This document shows positions 42,650-52,341 of a stretch of 64,000 nt of DNA, piece by piece. Source of the stretch: Prado023 sp963706885 (GTDB taxonomy: Bacteria > Actinomycetota > Actinomycetes > S36-B12 > CAIYMF01); contig CAVPNX010000007.1 of the NCBI GenBank assembly GCA_963706885.1, forward strand, positions 1-64,000, read 5' to 3'. The translations under genes and the position numbers were made by a program. Numbering within the stretch: the first letter of the stretch is position 1; each line of letters opens with the position of its first letter. Below the pieces are notes generated by a model. That model saw nothing but the letters and a program-made list of their open reading frames with translations, did no database searches and was not told where the DNA came from.

Positions 42650-43572
42650 TCGTCACAGTCACGTTCAATCCGAGCCTCGACCGCACGATGTCCCTCCAGG
42701 CGCTCGTGCGCGGCGAGGTCCTGCGCGCGGACTCCACGTTGGAGGACCCGGGAGGCAAAGGGGTCAACGTCACGCGCTTCCTGACAGCGCACGGCACCGA
42801 GTCGATCGCCGTGCTCCCCGCGGGCGGGCCGATGGGCCATGCCCTGATCTCGGCGCTGGATGGGGCCGGGATCCCGCACCGGGTCGTCCCGATCGCCGGG
42901 CGCACCCGCGCGAATGTGGCCGTCGTCGAGCCCGACGGGACCACCACCAAGCTCAACGAGGCCGGCCCTGTGCTCAGTGCACCAGAGCTCGAGGCGCTCG
43001 TCGCAGCGGTTGCCGAGCTTGCCCAGCCCGGCGGCTGGGTGGTGGTGGCGGGCAGCCTGCCGACGGGTCAGTCCACGGACGTGGTGCTGCGCGTTGCCGA
43101 AGTCGCCCGGGCCGCGGGGTCGCTGTTCGCCCTGGACATCAGCGGCCAGGCCCTCGCCGACGGGCTGGCCGCAGAGCCGGACCTGATCAAGCCCAACGAC
43201 GAGGAGCTCGGCGAGATCCTCGGTCGTGAGCTCATCACCCGGGCCGACGTCCTGGCCGGATGTGACGAGGCCCGCGCCCGCGGGGCCGGAGCCGTCATCT
43301 GCAGCCTCGGCTCCAAGGGGGCGGTGCTCGTCGACGCGAACGGCCGATGGCACGGCACCGGGCCCAAGGTCGCGGTCCTGAGCACCGTCGGGGCCGGCGA
43401 CAGCCTGCTCTCGGGCTTCCTGCACGCCGGTGGCTCCGGCCCGGACGCCCTGCGCATGGGCATCGCCTGGGCCACCGCCGCAGTCCAGACCCCCGGCACG
43501 GGCATCCCGCCCGCCCGTCTGATCGACCCGACCGCTGTGGAGGTGAGCGCCATCGCCACAGCCCTTCACTGA
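42646..43572 (+). CDS. fruK: 1-phosphofructokinase
   Basis: A 308-residue PfkB-family kinase. TFNPSLDRT at the N-terminus, the GGKGVNVTRFLTAHG substrate loop and the catalytic STVGAGDSLLSGFL (Asp base, anion hole) are present. It converts fructose 1-phosphate to fructose 1,6-bisphosphate. It sits between fruR and fruA, overlapping fruR by 4 nt. Confidence 0.92.
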   Translation: MIVTVTFNPSLDRTMSLQALVRGEVLRADSTLEDPGGKGVNVTRFLTAHGTESIAVLPAGGPMGHALISALDGAGIPHRVVPIAGRTRANVAVVEPDGTTTKLNEAGPVLSAPELEALVAAVAELAQPGGWVVVAGSLPTGQSTDVVLRVAEVARAAGSLFALDISGQALADGLAAEPDLIKPNDEELGEILGRELITRADVLAGCDEARARGAGAVICSLGSKGAVLVDANGRWHGTGPKVAVLSTVGAGDSLLSGFLHAGGSGPDALRMGIAWATAAVQTPGTGIPPARLIDPTAVEVSAIATALH

Positions 43573-43624
43573 CGCAACGCCCCCGCAGGACCCCGTGAAT
43601 CAACACAAACTGGAGGTCAGTTCA

Positions 43625-45674
43625 ATGCAGGTATCAACCACACAGCTCGTCGAGTTGGATCTCGACGGCTCGGCCACCACGAAGGACGCGGCGATCGACA
43701 GCCTCGTCTCCGTGGCCACGGCCGCCGGCCGGGCAAGCGACCCGGCACAACTTCGCTCAGACGTCGCGGCTCGTGAGGAGCTTCTCCCCACCGGGATCGA
43801 GGGCGGGATCGGCATCCCACACGCCCGCTCGACCGGTATCGACGAGCCGACTGTCGTGTTCGGCCGTTCCACCATCGGGATCGACTGGGGTGCGGCCGAC
43901 GGCCCCGCCCACCTGGTGTTCCTCATCGCCGTGCCCGAGGGCGCCGGTGACGAGCACCTGCAGATCCTGGCCAGCCTGTCGCGGGCGCTGATGAAGCCCG
44001 ACTTCCGTGACACCCTGCTCAGGGCCACCGACCCCCAGGTGGTTGTCGACACCATCAACGCAGCAGCAACCGCTTCTGCGGCAGTGCCGGTCATGGCCGC
44101 CGCAGGCGCAGCCGTCACGGCTGCTGCCGCGGCGCCTGCACCAGTTCCGCAGGAGAAGACGTCGATGAAGTTCGTCGGGGTCACCTCGTGCCCCACCGGG
44201 ATCGCCCACACCTACATGGCCGCCGAGGCCCTCGAGCAGGCGGCGAAGGCAGCCGGTCACGAGATCACGATCGAGACCCAGGGCTCGGGTGGATTCAAGA
44301 AGCTCGACCCCGCCGTGATCGCCGCCGCTGACGGCGTGATCTTCGCCAACGACGTCGAGGTGCGCGACAAGGCCCGGTTCGCCGGGAAGCCGACGCTCTC
44401 CTCAGGAGTGAAGCGCGCGATCAACGACGCCCCCGCGATGATCGCCGAGGCTGTCGCCGCAGTCGAGGCCGGACCGGTCCCGGCGGGTTCCGCCGCTGCG
44501 GCTGCCGCGGCGGCACCCGCGTCCGGTGGCATGGCCACGAAGGTCGAGGAGGGCCACTTCGGGATCCGCCTGCGCGGCTACCTGATGACCGGTGTCTCCT
44601 ACATGATCCCGTTCGTCGCCGGCGGCGGCATCCTGATCGCCCTGAGCTTCATGCTCATGGACCCGGTCGAGGTTGTGAAGGTCAACGCCGACGTGCCCGG
44701 GTTCATCGACCAGTTCAGCTTCTTCGACATCAGCGACTGGGCCGGCCTGATGTTCATCCTCGGCGCAGTCGCGTTCGGATTCCTGAACGCGGTCCTGGCC
44801 GGCTTCATCGCCTACGCGATCGCGGACCGTCCCGGCCTGGTGCCGGGCTTCGTGGCCGGTGTGGCCGCAGGCAGCATCGGTGCAGGGTTCCTCGGCGCGA
44901 TCATCGGCGGGCTCACCGGTGGCTTCATCGCCCGGTGGATGTCGCAGCTCAACGTGCCCGAAGGCAGTCCGCGGGGTCATGCCCGTGGTGATCATCCCTC
45001 TGGTGGCGACCTTCCTGAACGGCGTGCTGATGCTCACCGTGATCGGCAAGCCGCTGGCCGCCGTGCAGAGTTCTCTGACCGAGTGGCTCGCCGGGCTCTC
45101 CGGGGCCAACGCGATCCTGCTCGGCCTGGTCCTGGGCCTGATGATGGCCTTCGACATGGGCGGCCCGGTCAACAAGACCGCCTACGTCTTCGCCACCCTC
45201 AACCTCACGACCGCGATCGCCGACAACAACGGACCGGCCCTGCAGATCATGGCCGCAGTGATGGCGGCCGGCATGGTTCCCCCGCTGGCGATGGCCCTGT
45301 CCTCGACGGTCCTGCGGCCCAGGCTCTACACCGAGGCCGAGCGCGAGAACGGCAAGGCCGCCTGGCTGCTCGGGGCCTCGTTCATCACCGAGGGCGCGAT
45401 CCCGTTCGCCGCGTCCGACCCGCTGCGGGTCATCCCGTCGCTCATGGCCGGAAGTGCCCTCACCGGCGCCCTGGTGATGGCCTTCGGCTGCGAGCTGCGG
45501 GCCCCGCACGGTGGCATCTGGGTCATCGGGCTGATCACCAACCCCCTGCTCTACATCGCCGCGATCGCCGCAGGGACGGCTGTCAGCGCCTTCATGGTCA
45601 CCGCCCTGAAGGGACGCAACCCGATCACGGACGAGGAGATCGAGGAGACGCTGACCCACGCTGCGATCGCCTGA
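43625..45674 (+). CDS. fruA: Fructose PTS enzyme IIABC, one-base frameshift
   Basis: 682 residues when repaired. The EIIA domain is at 1-150 with the phospho-His in GIPHARSTGIDEPT. EIIB is at about 178-275 with catalytic Cys in VGVTSCPTGIAHTYMAAEAL. EIIC is at about 315-680. The frame breaks in EIIC at about 44960: deleting the extra G in GCCCGAAGGC joins LNVP to KAVRGVMPVVIIP. As given, the N-terminal frame runs on to 45700 in unrelated sequence and the rest is readable from 44859. Imports and phosphorylates fructose. GGAGG precedes ATG 43625. No HPr or EI gene is in the window. Confidence 0.82.
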
Positions 45675-45739
45675 TCCGCATCGGGTCCGGTCACAACTGA
45701 AGAGCAGGGTACTGACGGGCACATAGCGGGTACCCGTCG

Positions 45740-45786
45740 CAGGACTCAGGGGCTGGCACATAGCGGGTGCCAGCCCCTGAGTCCTG
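45740..45786. terminator. Bidirectional hairpin between fruA and dac genes
   Basis: Perfect 20-bp stem (arms 45740-45759 and 45767-45786) with a 7-nt loop between convergent genes. A smaller hairpin with GACGGG/CCCGTC arms lies just upstream, and CACATAGCGGGT occurs in both (45720-45731 and 45757-45768). Confidence 0.7.
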
Positions 45787-45866
45787 TCCAGCCTACGGGG
45801 TGTGGCGCACCCAGGGATCGTGCGCACCCAGCCGGTGGTCGACGCGGACGCCGCCCCGGGGTCGGA

Positions 45867-47228
45867 TCAGGTCCGGGAGGCGCCGATCAGGTCCTCATGA
45901 GCCGTCTCCGGCTCGGCCTGCCGGCCGCGGACGCGGCGGTCAGCCGGTCCATGCCGCCTCGAGGACCGCGCCTGCGTTGCAGCCCATTCGTCCAGGCTCG
46001 TCCAGGCAGAGCGGCTGCGGTGGCCGATCCAGTAGACGCGGGCGCGCAGCAGCACCAGCACGCCGACCATCAATGTGAGGAGGGTCAGAGGTGAGGGCAG
46101 TCCCGGCAACGGGATCGAGGGCAGGCCCAGGCTCAGGGAGCGCGGCTGGATCGGAGCAGTGGGGGCGTCGTCAGCCTTGGCGGCGGCCACCTCGCGGTTG
46201 ACCGGGGCCTTGCCCTTCTCCGGCAGGGGCATGATCGCGCGGTCGAACTGCGGGGCCGGGGCGGTGGGCTCGGCCAGCGTGCCCACGGGGCTGAGGTTTC
46301 CGGCGTTGGCGAAGCCCCACTTCAGCAACGCCTCGCTGGCCCGGTAGGTGTTGCCGCCGATGTGGAACAGGGTGACCAGCAGTCGCCGCCCGTCCTGCTC
46401 GGCGCCGGCCACCATGGTGTTCCCTGCCTTGCTGGTGTAGCCGGACTTGCCGCCCAGGTACCCGTCCAGGCGCCTGTTCACCACGGTGCGGTTGTGGTTG
46501 TAGATGGGGTAGATGACGCGCTTGCTCTTCTCCATCTTCCCGGGGAAGTCGACCTGGCGGCGCAGGAGGCTGTCGGCGACCTCACGGTTGGACAGGGCAG
46601 CCCGCCCGATGAGCGCCATGTCGTAGGCGGTGGTGAGCTGGCCGTCGGCGTCCAGTCCGCTGGGGTTCTTCACCGTGGTGCGCGTCGCGCCCAGGCGAGC
46701 GGCCTCGGCATTCATCTGCTCGACGGTCACCTTCACGCCGCCGTTGGCGCGGGCCAGGGCATCGGCTGCGTCGTTGGCGCTGGGCATGAGCGCAGCGTTC
46801 ATGAGGTCCGCCACCGTGTAGGTCAGGCCCTTGTAGAGCACGACCCGGTTGCCCTCGGCCTCCTCGTCGGCCCCGATCGCGCGGTACGGCTGCTCGGGGG
46901 CCAGCCGTGGGGCAACCGTCAGCGCGGTCAGGAGCTTGAGGGTCGAGGCCGGGCGCACCGCAAGGTCGGCGTTCTGAGAGGCCAGGATCTGCCCCGAGTC
47001 GAGGTCGGCCAGCACCCACGAGTCGGCTGCGACGGGGGGAGCCGACACGGCGCCGCCGGTGGCCGCCATCGTGATGGTCGCCTTCTTGCCCGAGGGCGTC
47101 TTCACCTCGGTGCTGGCGGTGGCTGATGGCGCGGGATCCTCCCCCGGCACGGCGACGGCGGGAAGGGCGGGCAGCAGCACGGCTGCGGACAGAGTGAGCG
47201 CGGCGAGCGCGCGGGAAGTAGCACTCAT
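45867..47228 (-). CDS. D-alanyl-D-alanine carboxypeptidase (PBP5/DacA type)
   Basis: A 453-residue exported penicillin-binding protein. Signal peptide ALAALTLSAAVLLPALPAVA, then S11 peptidase motifs: SxxK in PASTLKLL, SxN in MPSANDAAD and KSG in LGGKSGYTSKAGN. A late membrane helix (LTLLTLMVGVLVLLRARVYW) and a basic cytoplasmic tail follow. It trims the terminal D-Ala of peptidoglycan stem peptides. A -10-like TAGCCT lies about 10 nt before the ATG on the minus strand. Confidence 0.9.
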   Translation of the reverse strand: MSATSRALAALTLSAAVLLPALPAVAVPGEDPAPSATASTEVKTPSGKKATITMAATGGAVSAPPVAADSWVLADLDSGQILASQNADLAVRPASTLKLLTALTVAPRLAPEQPYRAIGADEEAEGNRVVLYKGLTYTVADLMNAALMPSANDAADALARANGGVKVTVEQMNAEAARLGATRTTVKNPSGLDADGQLTTAYDMALIGRAALSNREVADSLLRRQVDFPGKMEKSKRVIYPIYNHNRTVVNRRLDGYLGGKSGYTSKAGNTMVAGAEQDGRRLLVTLFHIGGNTYRASEALLKWGFANAGNLSPVGTLAEPTAPAPQFDRAIMPLPEKGKAPVNREVAAAKADDAPTAPIQPRSLSLGLPSIPLPGLPSPLTLLTLMVGVLVLLRARVYWIGHRSRSAWTSLDEWAATQARSSRRHGPADRRVRGRQAEPETAHEDLIGASRT

Positions 47229-47345
47229 AACGCGTCACAGGCTACGTGTGGACGCCGCCAGTTCCGGGCAGCGACGCGGCTGCGGCGCCGGCCAATGCCA
47301 CGGATCGGCCACAGGATCGCCCCGATCGGCCAGATGGGGCACCTA

Positions 47346-47380
47346 CCCTCAGCCGCGGTACCCAGCCCTCAGCCGCGGTA
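47346..47380. repeat. 15-bp direct repeat at sdhB end
   Basis: CCCTCAGCCGCGGTA occurs at 47346-47360 and 47366-47380. The second copy covers the sdhB stop and last codons, so the end of the gene has been duplicated downstream. Confidence 0.5.
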
Positions 47381-48117
47381 GATCAGCGCGCGCTTGACCT
47401 CTTGGATCGCCTTGGTGACCTCGATGCCGCGCGGGCAGGCGTCGGTGCAGTTGAAGGTGGTGCGGCAACGCCAGACCCCCTCCTTGGAGTTCAGGATCTC
47501 CAGGCGCTGCTCGGCGCCCTCGTCGCGGCTGTCGAAGATGAACCGGTGCGCGTTGACGATGGCCGCCGGGCCGAAGTACTGCCCATCGGTCCAGAACACC
47601 GGGCACGAGGTCGTGCAGCAGGCGCACAGGATGCACTTGGTGGTGTCGTCGAAGATCGCGCGGTCCTCAGCGGACTGCACCCGCTCCTTCGTGGGCTCGT
47701 TGCCGGTGGTGATCAGGAACGGCATCACCTCGCGGAACGCCTGGAAGAAGGGCTCCATGTCCACCACGAGGTCCTTCTCCAGGGGCAGGCCCTTGATCGC
47801 CTCGACGATGATCGGCTTCTTCGCGTTCAGGTCCTTGATCAGGGTCTTGCAGGCCAGCCGGTTGCGGCCGTTGATCCGGATGGCATCCGAGCCGCAGATG
47901 CCGTGCGCGCACGAGCGCCGGAACGTCAGGGTCCCGTCCTGCTCCCACTTGATCTTGTGCAGCGCGTCGAGGATCCGGTCGGTCGGGAACACGTCGACCG
48001 TGAAGTCCTGCCAGAACGGCTCGGGCCCCTCGTCGGGCAGGTACCGGCGCAGCCGGACCGTGACCGGGAACGGCTGGGGGATGTCGGTGGCGGCGGGGGC
48101 CGCAGTCTCGGTGGCCA

Positions 48118-48118
<1 letters not shown>
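47369..48118 (-). CDS. sdhB: Succinate dehydrogenase iron-sulfur subunit
   Basis: A 249-residue subunit carrying the three clusters. [2Fe-2S] ligands are in RRSCAHGICGSDA plus RLACKT. The [4Fe-4S] and [3Fe-4S] ligands are in CILCACCTTSCPVFW and CRTTFNCTDACPRGIE. It passes electrons from SdhA to the membrane subunits. ATG 48118 overlaps the last base of the sdhA stop (TGATG). Last gene of the sdhCDAB operon. Confidence 0.94.
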
Positions 48119-49872
<1,754 letters not shown>

Positions 49873-49891
49873 GGCTGGCGCCACTCTCCGA

Positions 49892-50293
49892 TCAGGCGAT
49901 GTTGGGGTCGAAGGTGAAGATCACCAGGGTCCCCAGGACGAGGGTGAACACGACGGCGACGGCCAGCAGCATCTGCAGCCAGAAGCGGGTCCCGGGCTTC
50001 TCGGCGTAGTCGCTGATGACCGTGCGCATGCCGTTGCCGCCGTGGAGCATGGCCAGCCACAGCTGCAGCAGGTCCCACGTCTGCCAGAACGGGCTGGACC
50101 ACCGGCCGGCCACGAACCCGAAGTTGATCCGCTGCACCCCGCCGTCGAGGATGTTCATGATCAGCAGGTGGCCCAGGACCAGGAACACCAGGACCAGGCC
50201 GGACACCCGCATGAAGATCCAGGAGTACCGCTCGAAGTTGCTGTTGCTCCGCGAGGCCTTGGCGCTGCGGGGGTTGGCGATCTCAAGGCTCAT
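49892..50293 (-). CDS. sdhD: Succinate dehydrogenase membrane anchor
   Basis: A 133-residue protein with three membrane helices (IFMRVSGLVLVFLVLGHLLI, WDLLQLWLAMLHGGNGMRTV, MLLAVAVVFTLVLGTLVIFT). His in VLGHLLIMN and LHGGNG are likely haem b or quinone-site residues. It anchors the SdhAB head. Its ATG overlaps the sdhC stop (ATGA). Confidence 0.9.
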   Translation of the reverse strand: MSLEIANPRSAKASRSNSNFERYSWIFMRVSGLVLVFLVLGHLLIMNILDGGVQRINFGFVAGRWSSPFWQTWDLLQLWLAMLHGGNGMRTVISDYAEKPGTRFWLQMLLAVAVVFTLVLGTLVIFTFDPNIA

Positions 50294-50685
50294 GATGTGC
50301 TCCCGAACAGGGCCTCGACGGTGTGCTTGAGCATGAAGTAGGCGCCCGGGATCATGATCAGCGCCCAGACCACCACGATGGTGCGGAACATCGTCTTCTG
50401 GTGGCGCGGGCCCTTGGCCCAGAAGTCCACGAGGATGATCCGGATGCCGTTGAGCGCGTGGTACAGGACCGCCGCGACCAGGCCGACCTCGAGGAGGTTG
50501 ACGATCGGGGTCTTGTACGTGGCGATCACCATGTCGTACGCGTCCGGCGAGACCCGCACGAGCGCGGTGTCCAGGACGTGGACGAGGAGGAAGAAGAACA
50601 CCGCGACACCGGTGATTCGATGGGCCACCCAGGACCACATCCCCTCACCACCGCGGTACAGGGTCCCCGCAGGCGCACTGGCCAT
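50290..50685 (-). CDS. sdhC: Succinate dehydrogenase cytochrome b subunit
   Basis: A 131-residue protein with three membrane helices. The family signature SWVAHRITGVAVFFFLLVHV contains two His, one a likely haem ligand, and ALNGIRIILVDF follows. AGGAGG is 8 nt before ATG 50685. First gene of sdhCDAB. Confidence 0.9.
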   Translation of the reverse strand: MASAPAGTLYRGGEGMWSWVAHRITGVAVFFFLLVHVLDTALVRVSPDAYDMVIATYKTPIVNLLEVGLVAAVLYHALNGIRIILVDFWAKGPRHQKTMFRTIVVVWALIMIPGAYFMLKHTVEALFGSTS

Positions 50686-50793
50686 CGGTGGAGCCTCCTA
50701 GCTCGGAAGTGGGCGCACGTGACGGGGCATCCGCCACATGGTGGGCAGTCTAGTCCTGACCCACGAAGGTGCACGGGCGAGGATGCCCCTGCT

Positions 50794-50824
50794 GGCTCGG
50801 CGAAGGTCCGGGCCCTTGGTCCCG
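50794..50824 (+). repeat. 31-bp flanking repeat, left copy
   Basis: Identical over 31 bp to 52253-52283, same orientation. Starts GGCTCGGCGAAGG and ends CCTTGGTCCCG. The two copies bracket the AbiEi-like gene. Confidence 0.7.
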
Positions 50825-50850
50825 CCCGCGGCCCCGCACACACTCGGGCT

Positions 50851-50921
50851 GGGTGCCCGCCCCGCCCGCGCACGCGCTCCGGGTGCCCGCCCCGCCCGCG
50901 CACGCGCTCCGGGTGCCCGCC
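50851..50921 (+). repeat. 30-bp tandem repeat, 2.4 copies
   Basis: 50851-50880 and 50881-50910 are identical, and 50911-50921 starts a third copy. Unit begins GGGTGCCCGCCCCGC and ends CGCGCTCC. No spacers, so not a CRISPR. Confidence 0.75.
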
Positions 50922-50923
50922 GG

Positions 50924-50976
50924 GTGATCCGTGCACCTTGGCGACCTTCTAGGCCACCGAACCTGAACGGATCACC
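50924..50976. repeat. 53-bp near-palindromic element, left copy
   Basis: Ends GTGATCCGT and ACGGATCAC are inverted repeats. It shares its ends, GGCGAC and GAACCTGAA blocks with 52152-52204, while the central GCGACCTTCTAG is present there on the opposite strand, as if the core were flipped. Confidence 0.6.
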
Positions 50977-51030
50977 GGATGGCGGGCCGGGAACGGCGAC
51001 GGATGACGGATGGCGGGCCGGGAACGGCGA
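50976..51030 (+). repeat. 24-bp direct repeat, period 31
   Basis: 50976-50999 and 51007-51030 are identical (start CGGATGGCGGGCC, end GAACGGCGA), immediately after the 53-bp element and before the stop of the AbiEi-like gene. Confidence 0.65.
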
Positions 51031-51044
51031 GGGTGCCGGGCCGG

Positions 51045-52052
51045 TCAGGCAGCTGAGGCTCCTGCCGGTGAGGCAACAGCCTCACATGCGGGGCCGCAGG
51101 GGTGGATCGCCCCGGTCCAACCACGGACGTGGAGCATCTGGTCGACCTGACTGGCGACCAGGCAGGGAGAGCCTGCCACGGCGAGCCATCCGAATCGCAG
51201 GGTCGCCTTCCCGGTGAGGGTCGCGTGGTTGTCGCGGTCCTGGTCGCGGAGCACGTCGGACTCCTCTTCGTGGCCGAGGCGCCCGTCGAGCTCGACGATC
51301 ACGGCGTGGGCCTCGTACAGCACGTCCCGGTAGATGCGGCGGCGGGCCACCTCCGCCGGCACCTGGTTCCTCGCGGGAGGCAGGCCGTGGGGGCGGGCCA
51401 CCTGGTTGCGATAGCGCCTCTCAAGCTCACTGGTCACCCCGTCTCGAACCTCCGCGCACACCTGGTTCAGCAGCGTCCTGCGGCGCAGGCGGGGCCGGAG
51501 GGCCGCTGCAGCCAGCAGGCGTCCGGGCGTCGTGAGTCGCAGTCGACAGGCGCGCTGGATCGCGTCGACGGCAGCGCCATCCGTGTGGGCGTCCGCCACG
51601 GCGGTGAGGACGGTGTGCTCGATGCTGAGCACCGGCGGGATCCGGGCGGGGTGGGCCAGCGCCATCGGGCTGGGCAGGCGTGTCACCGTGACTCCCCGGG
51701 CCCGGCGGCTGCACCCATCGGGCATCACCATGGTCACGGGTTCGTCGGGTGGGAGGTCCTGCTCCTCGAGTCCCCAGTACCGTGCCGCAGTTCGCCCGCC
51801 CACGACGCCCTGCGGCCCGAACGCCAGGTGGGCCGCCCACATCCGAGCCCCGAGGTCGGGCACGCCACGATGGGTCAGGTGGACGCCGCGGTGCAGTGAG
51901 GTCCAGCGTCCGCTGGCCAGCAGCCGGTGCACGGCGTCCGCCGGCACGCCCGCGGCTCTCGCCTGCGCCGTCGTGCACACACCGCCCTGGTGGGCGGCGA
52001 GGGCCTCGACCCGAACGAGTGCGGCCGTCAGCAGGGGGTTGCGGCGGGGCAT
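51045..52052 (-). CDS. AbiEi/DUF559-type protein, possible type IV antitoxin relative
   Basis: About 335 residues. The N-terminal winged-helix (GGVCTTAQARAAGVPADAVH, then RLLASGRWTSLHRGVHLTH) matches AbiEi antitoxin HTH domains. The C-terminal part (YRDVLYEAHAVIVELDGRLG through DRDNHATLTGKATLRFGW) resembles the DUF559/Vsr-like endonuclease fold (E-x-D-G core). Such proteins are abundant in actinobacteria and their role is unsettled. No AbiEii toxin gene is adjacent. ATG 52052 has -10-like CAGGAT 6 nt upstream. A GTG 36 nt earlier is possible. Repeats flank the gene, suggesting insertion as a unit. Confidence 0.7.
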   Translation of the reverse strand: MPRRNPLLTAALVRVEALAAHQGGVCTTAQARAAGVPADAVHRLLASGRWTSLHRGVHLTHRGVPDLGARMWAAHLAFGPQGVVGGRTAARYWGLEEQDLPPDEPVTMVMPDGCSRRARGVTVTRLPSPMALAHPARIPPVLSIEHTVLTAVADAHTDGAAVDAIQRACRLRLTTPGRLLAAAALRPRLRRRTLLNQVCAEVRDGVTSELERRYRNQVARPHGLPPARNQVPAEVARRRIYRDVLYEAHAVIVELDGRLGHEEESDVLRDQDRDNHATLTGKATLRFGWLAVAGSPCLVASQVDQMLHVRGWTGAIHPCGPACEAVASPAGASAA

Positions 52053-52151
52053 GCCCGGATCCTGCGCGAGCTCCGCCGCATCGTCCACCAGTCATCCACA
52101 GGCCTCGGGTGCGGGGCGGCCGTGCCGCCGTCGTCGCTGTGGGCACGCCCC

Positions 52152-52204
52152 GTGATCCGTGTGGGTTGGCGACGCTAGAAGGTCGCGAACCTGAATGGAT
52201 CACC
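52152..52204. repeat. 53-bp near-palindromic element, right copy
   Basis: Counterpart of 50924-50976, with outer GTGATCCGT and GGATCACC and an inner inverted GCGAC/GTCGC pair. Confidence 0.6.
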
Positions 52205-52252
52205 GGGACGTGGTGCGGGCGGCGTGCTGGGCCGGGCGAGGGGCGTGGCGGG

Positions 52253-52283
52253 GGCTCGGCGAAGGTCCGGGCCCTTGGTCCCG
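52253..52283 (+). repeat. 31-bp flanking repeat, right copy
   Basis: Identical to 50794-50824 in the same orientation. It ends 58 nt before the mutase start codon. Confidence 0.7.
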
Positions 52284-52328
52284 GCCGGACGGGACGGGGT
52301 GCAGCACGACTCCCGGATGCCCCGGGCC

Positions 52329-52334
52329 TAGCCT
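52329..52334 (+). promoter_or_regulatory. -10 box, leaderless mutase gene
   Basis: TAGCCT, 7 nt before ATG 52342, no Shine-Dalgarno. The upstream repeat block reaches to the expected -58 region. Confidence 0.45.
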
Positions 52335-52341
52335 TGGGGAC

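Larger units (their letters stand above)
50686..51044. other. Repeat-rich intergenic region
   Basis: The gap of 359 nt between sdhC and the AbiEi-like gene has no supported gene. It contains a shared 31-bp block, a 30-bp tandem duplication, a near-palindromic 53-bp element and a 24-bp direct repeat, listed separately. The sdh promoter should lie near 50690-50760 but I cannot place it. Confidence 0.5.

Noticed and set aside
15798..44960. Programmed ribosomal frameshifting in rhodanese, lipid kinase and fruA
   Set aside because: No slippery heptamer or downstream pseudoknot is apparent at the three sites, and the families are not known to use recoding.
50851..50921. Possible CRISPR array
   Set aside because: The 30-bp units are directly adjacent with no spacers, and no cas genes are present.
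51045..52052. Complete AbiE toxin-antitoxin system
   Set aside because: No nucleotidyltransferase AbiEii toxin gene is adjacent; only the AbiEi-like gene is present.
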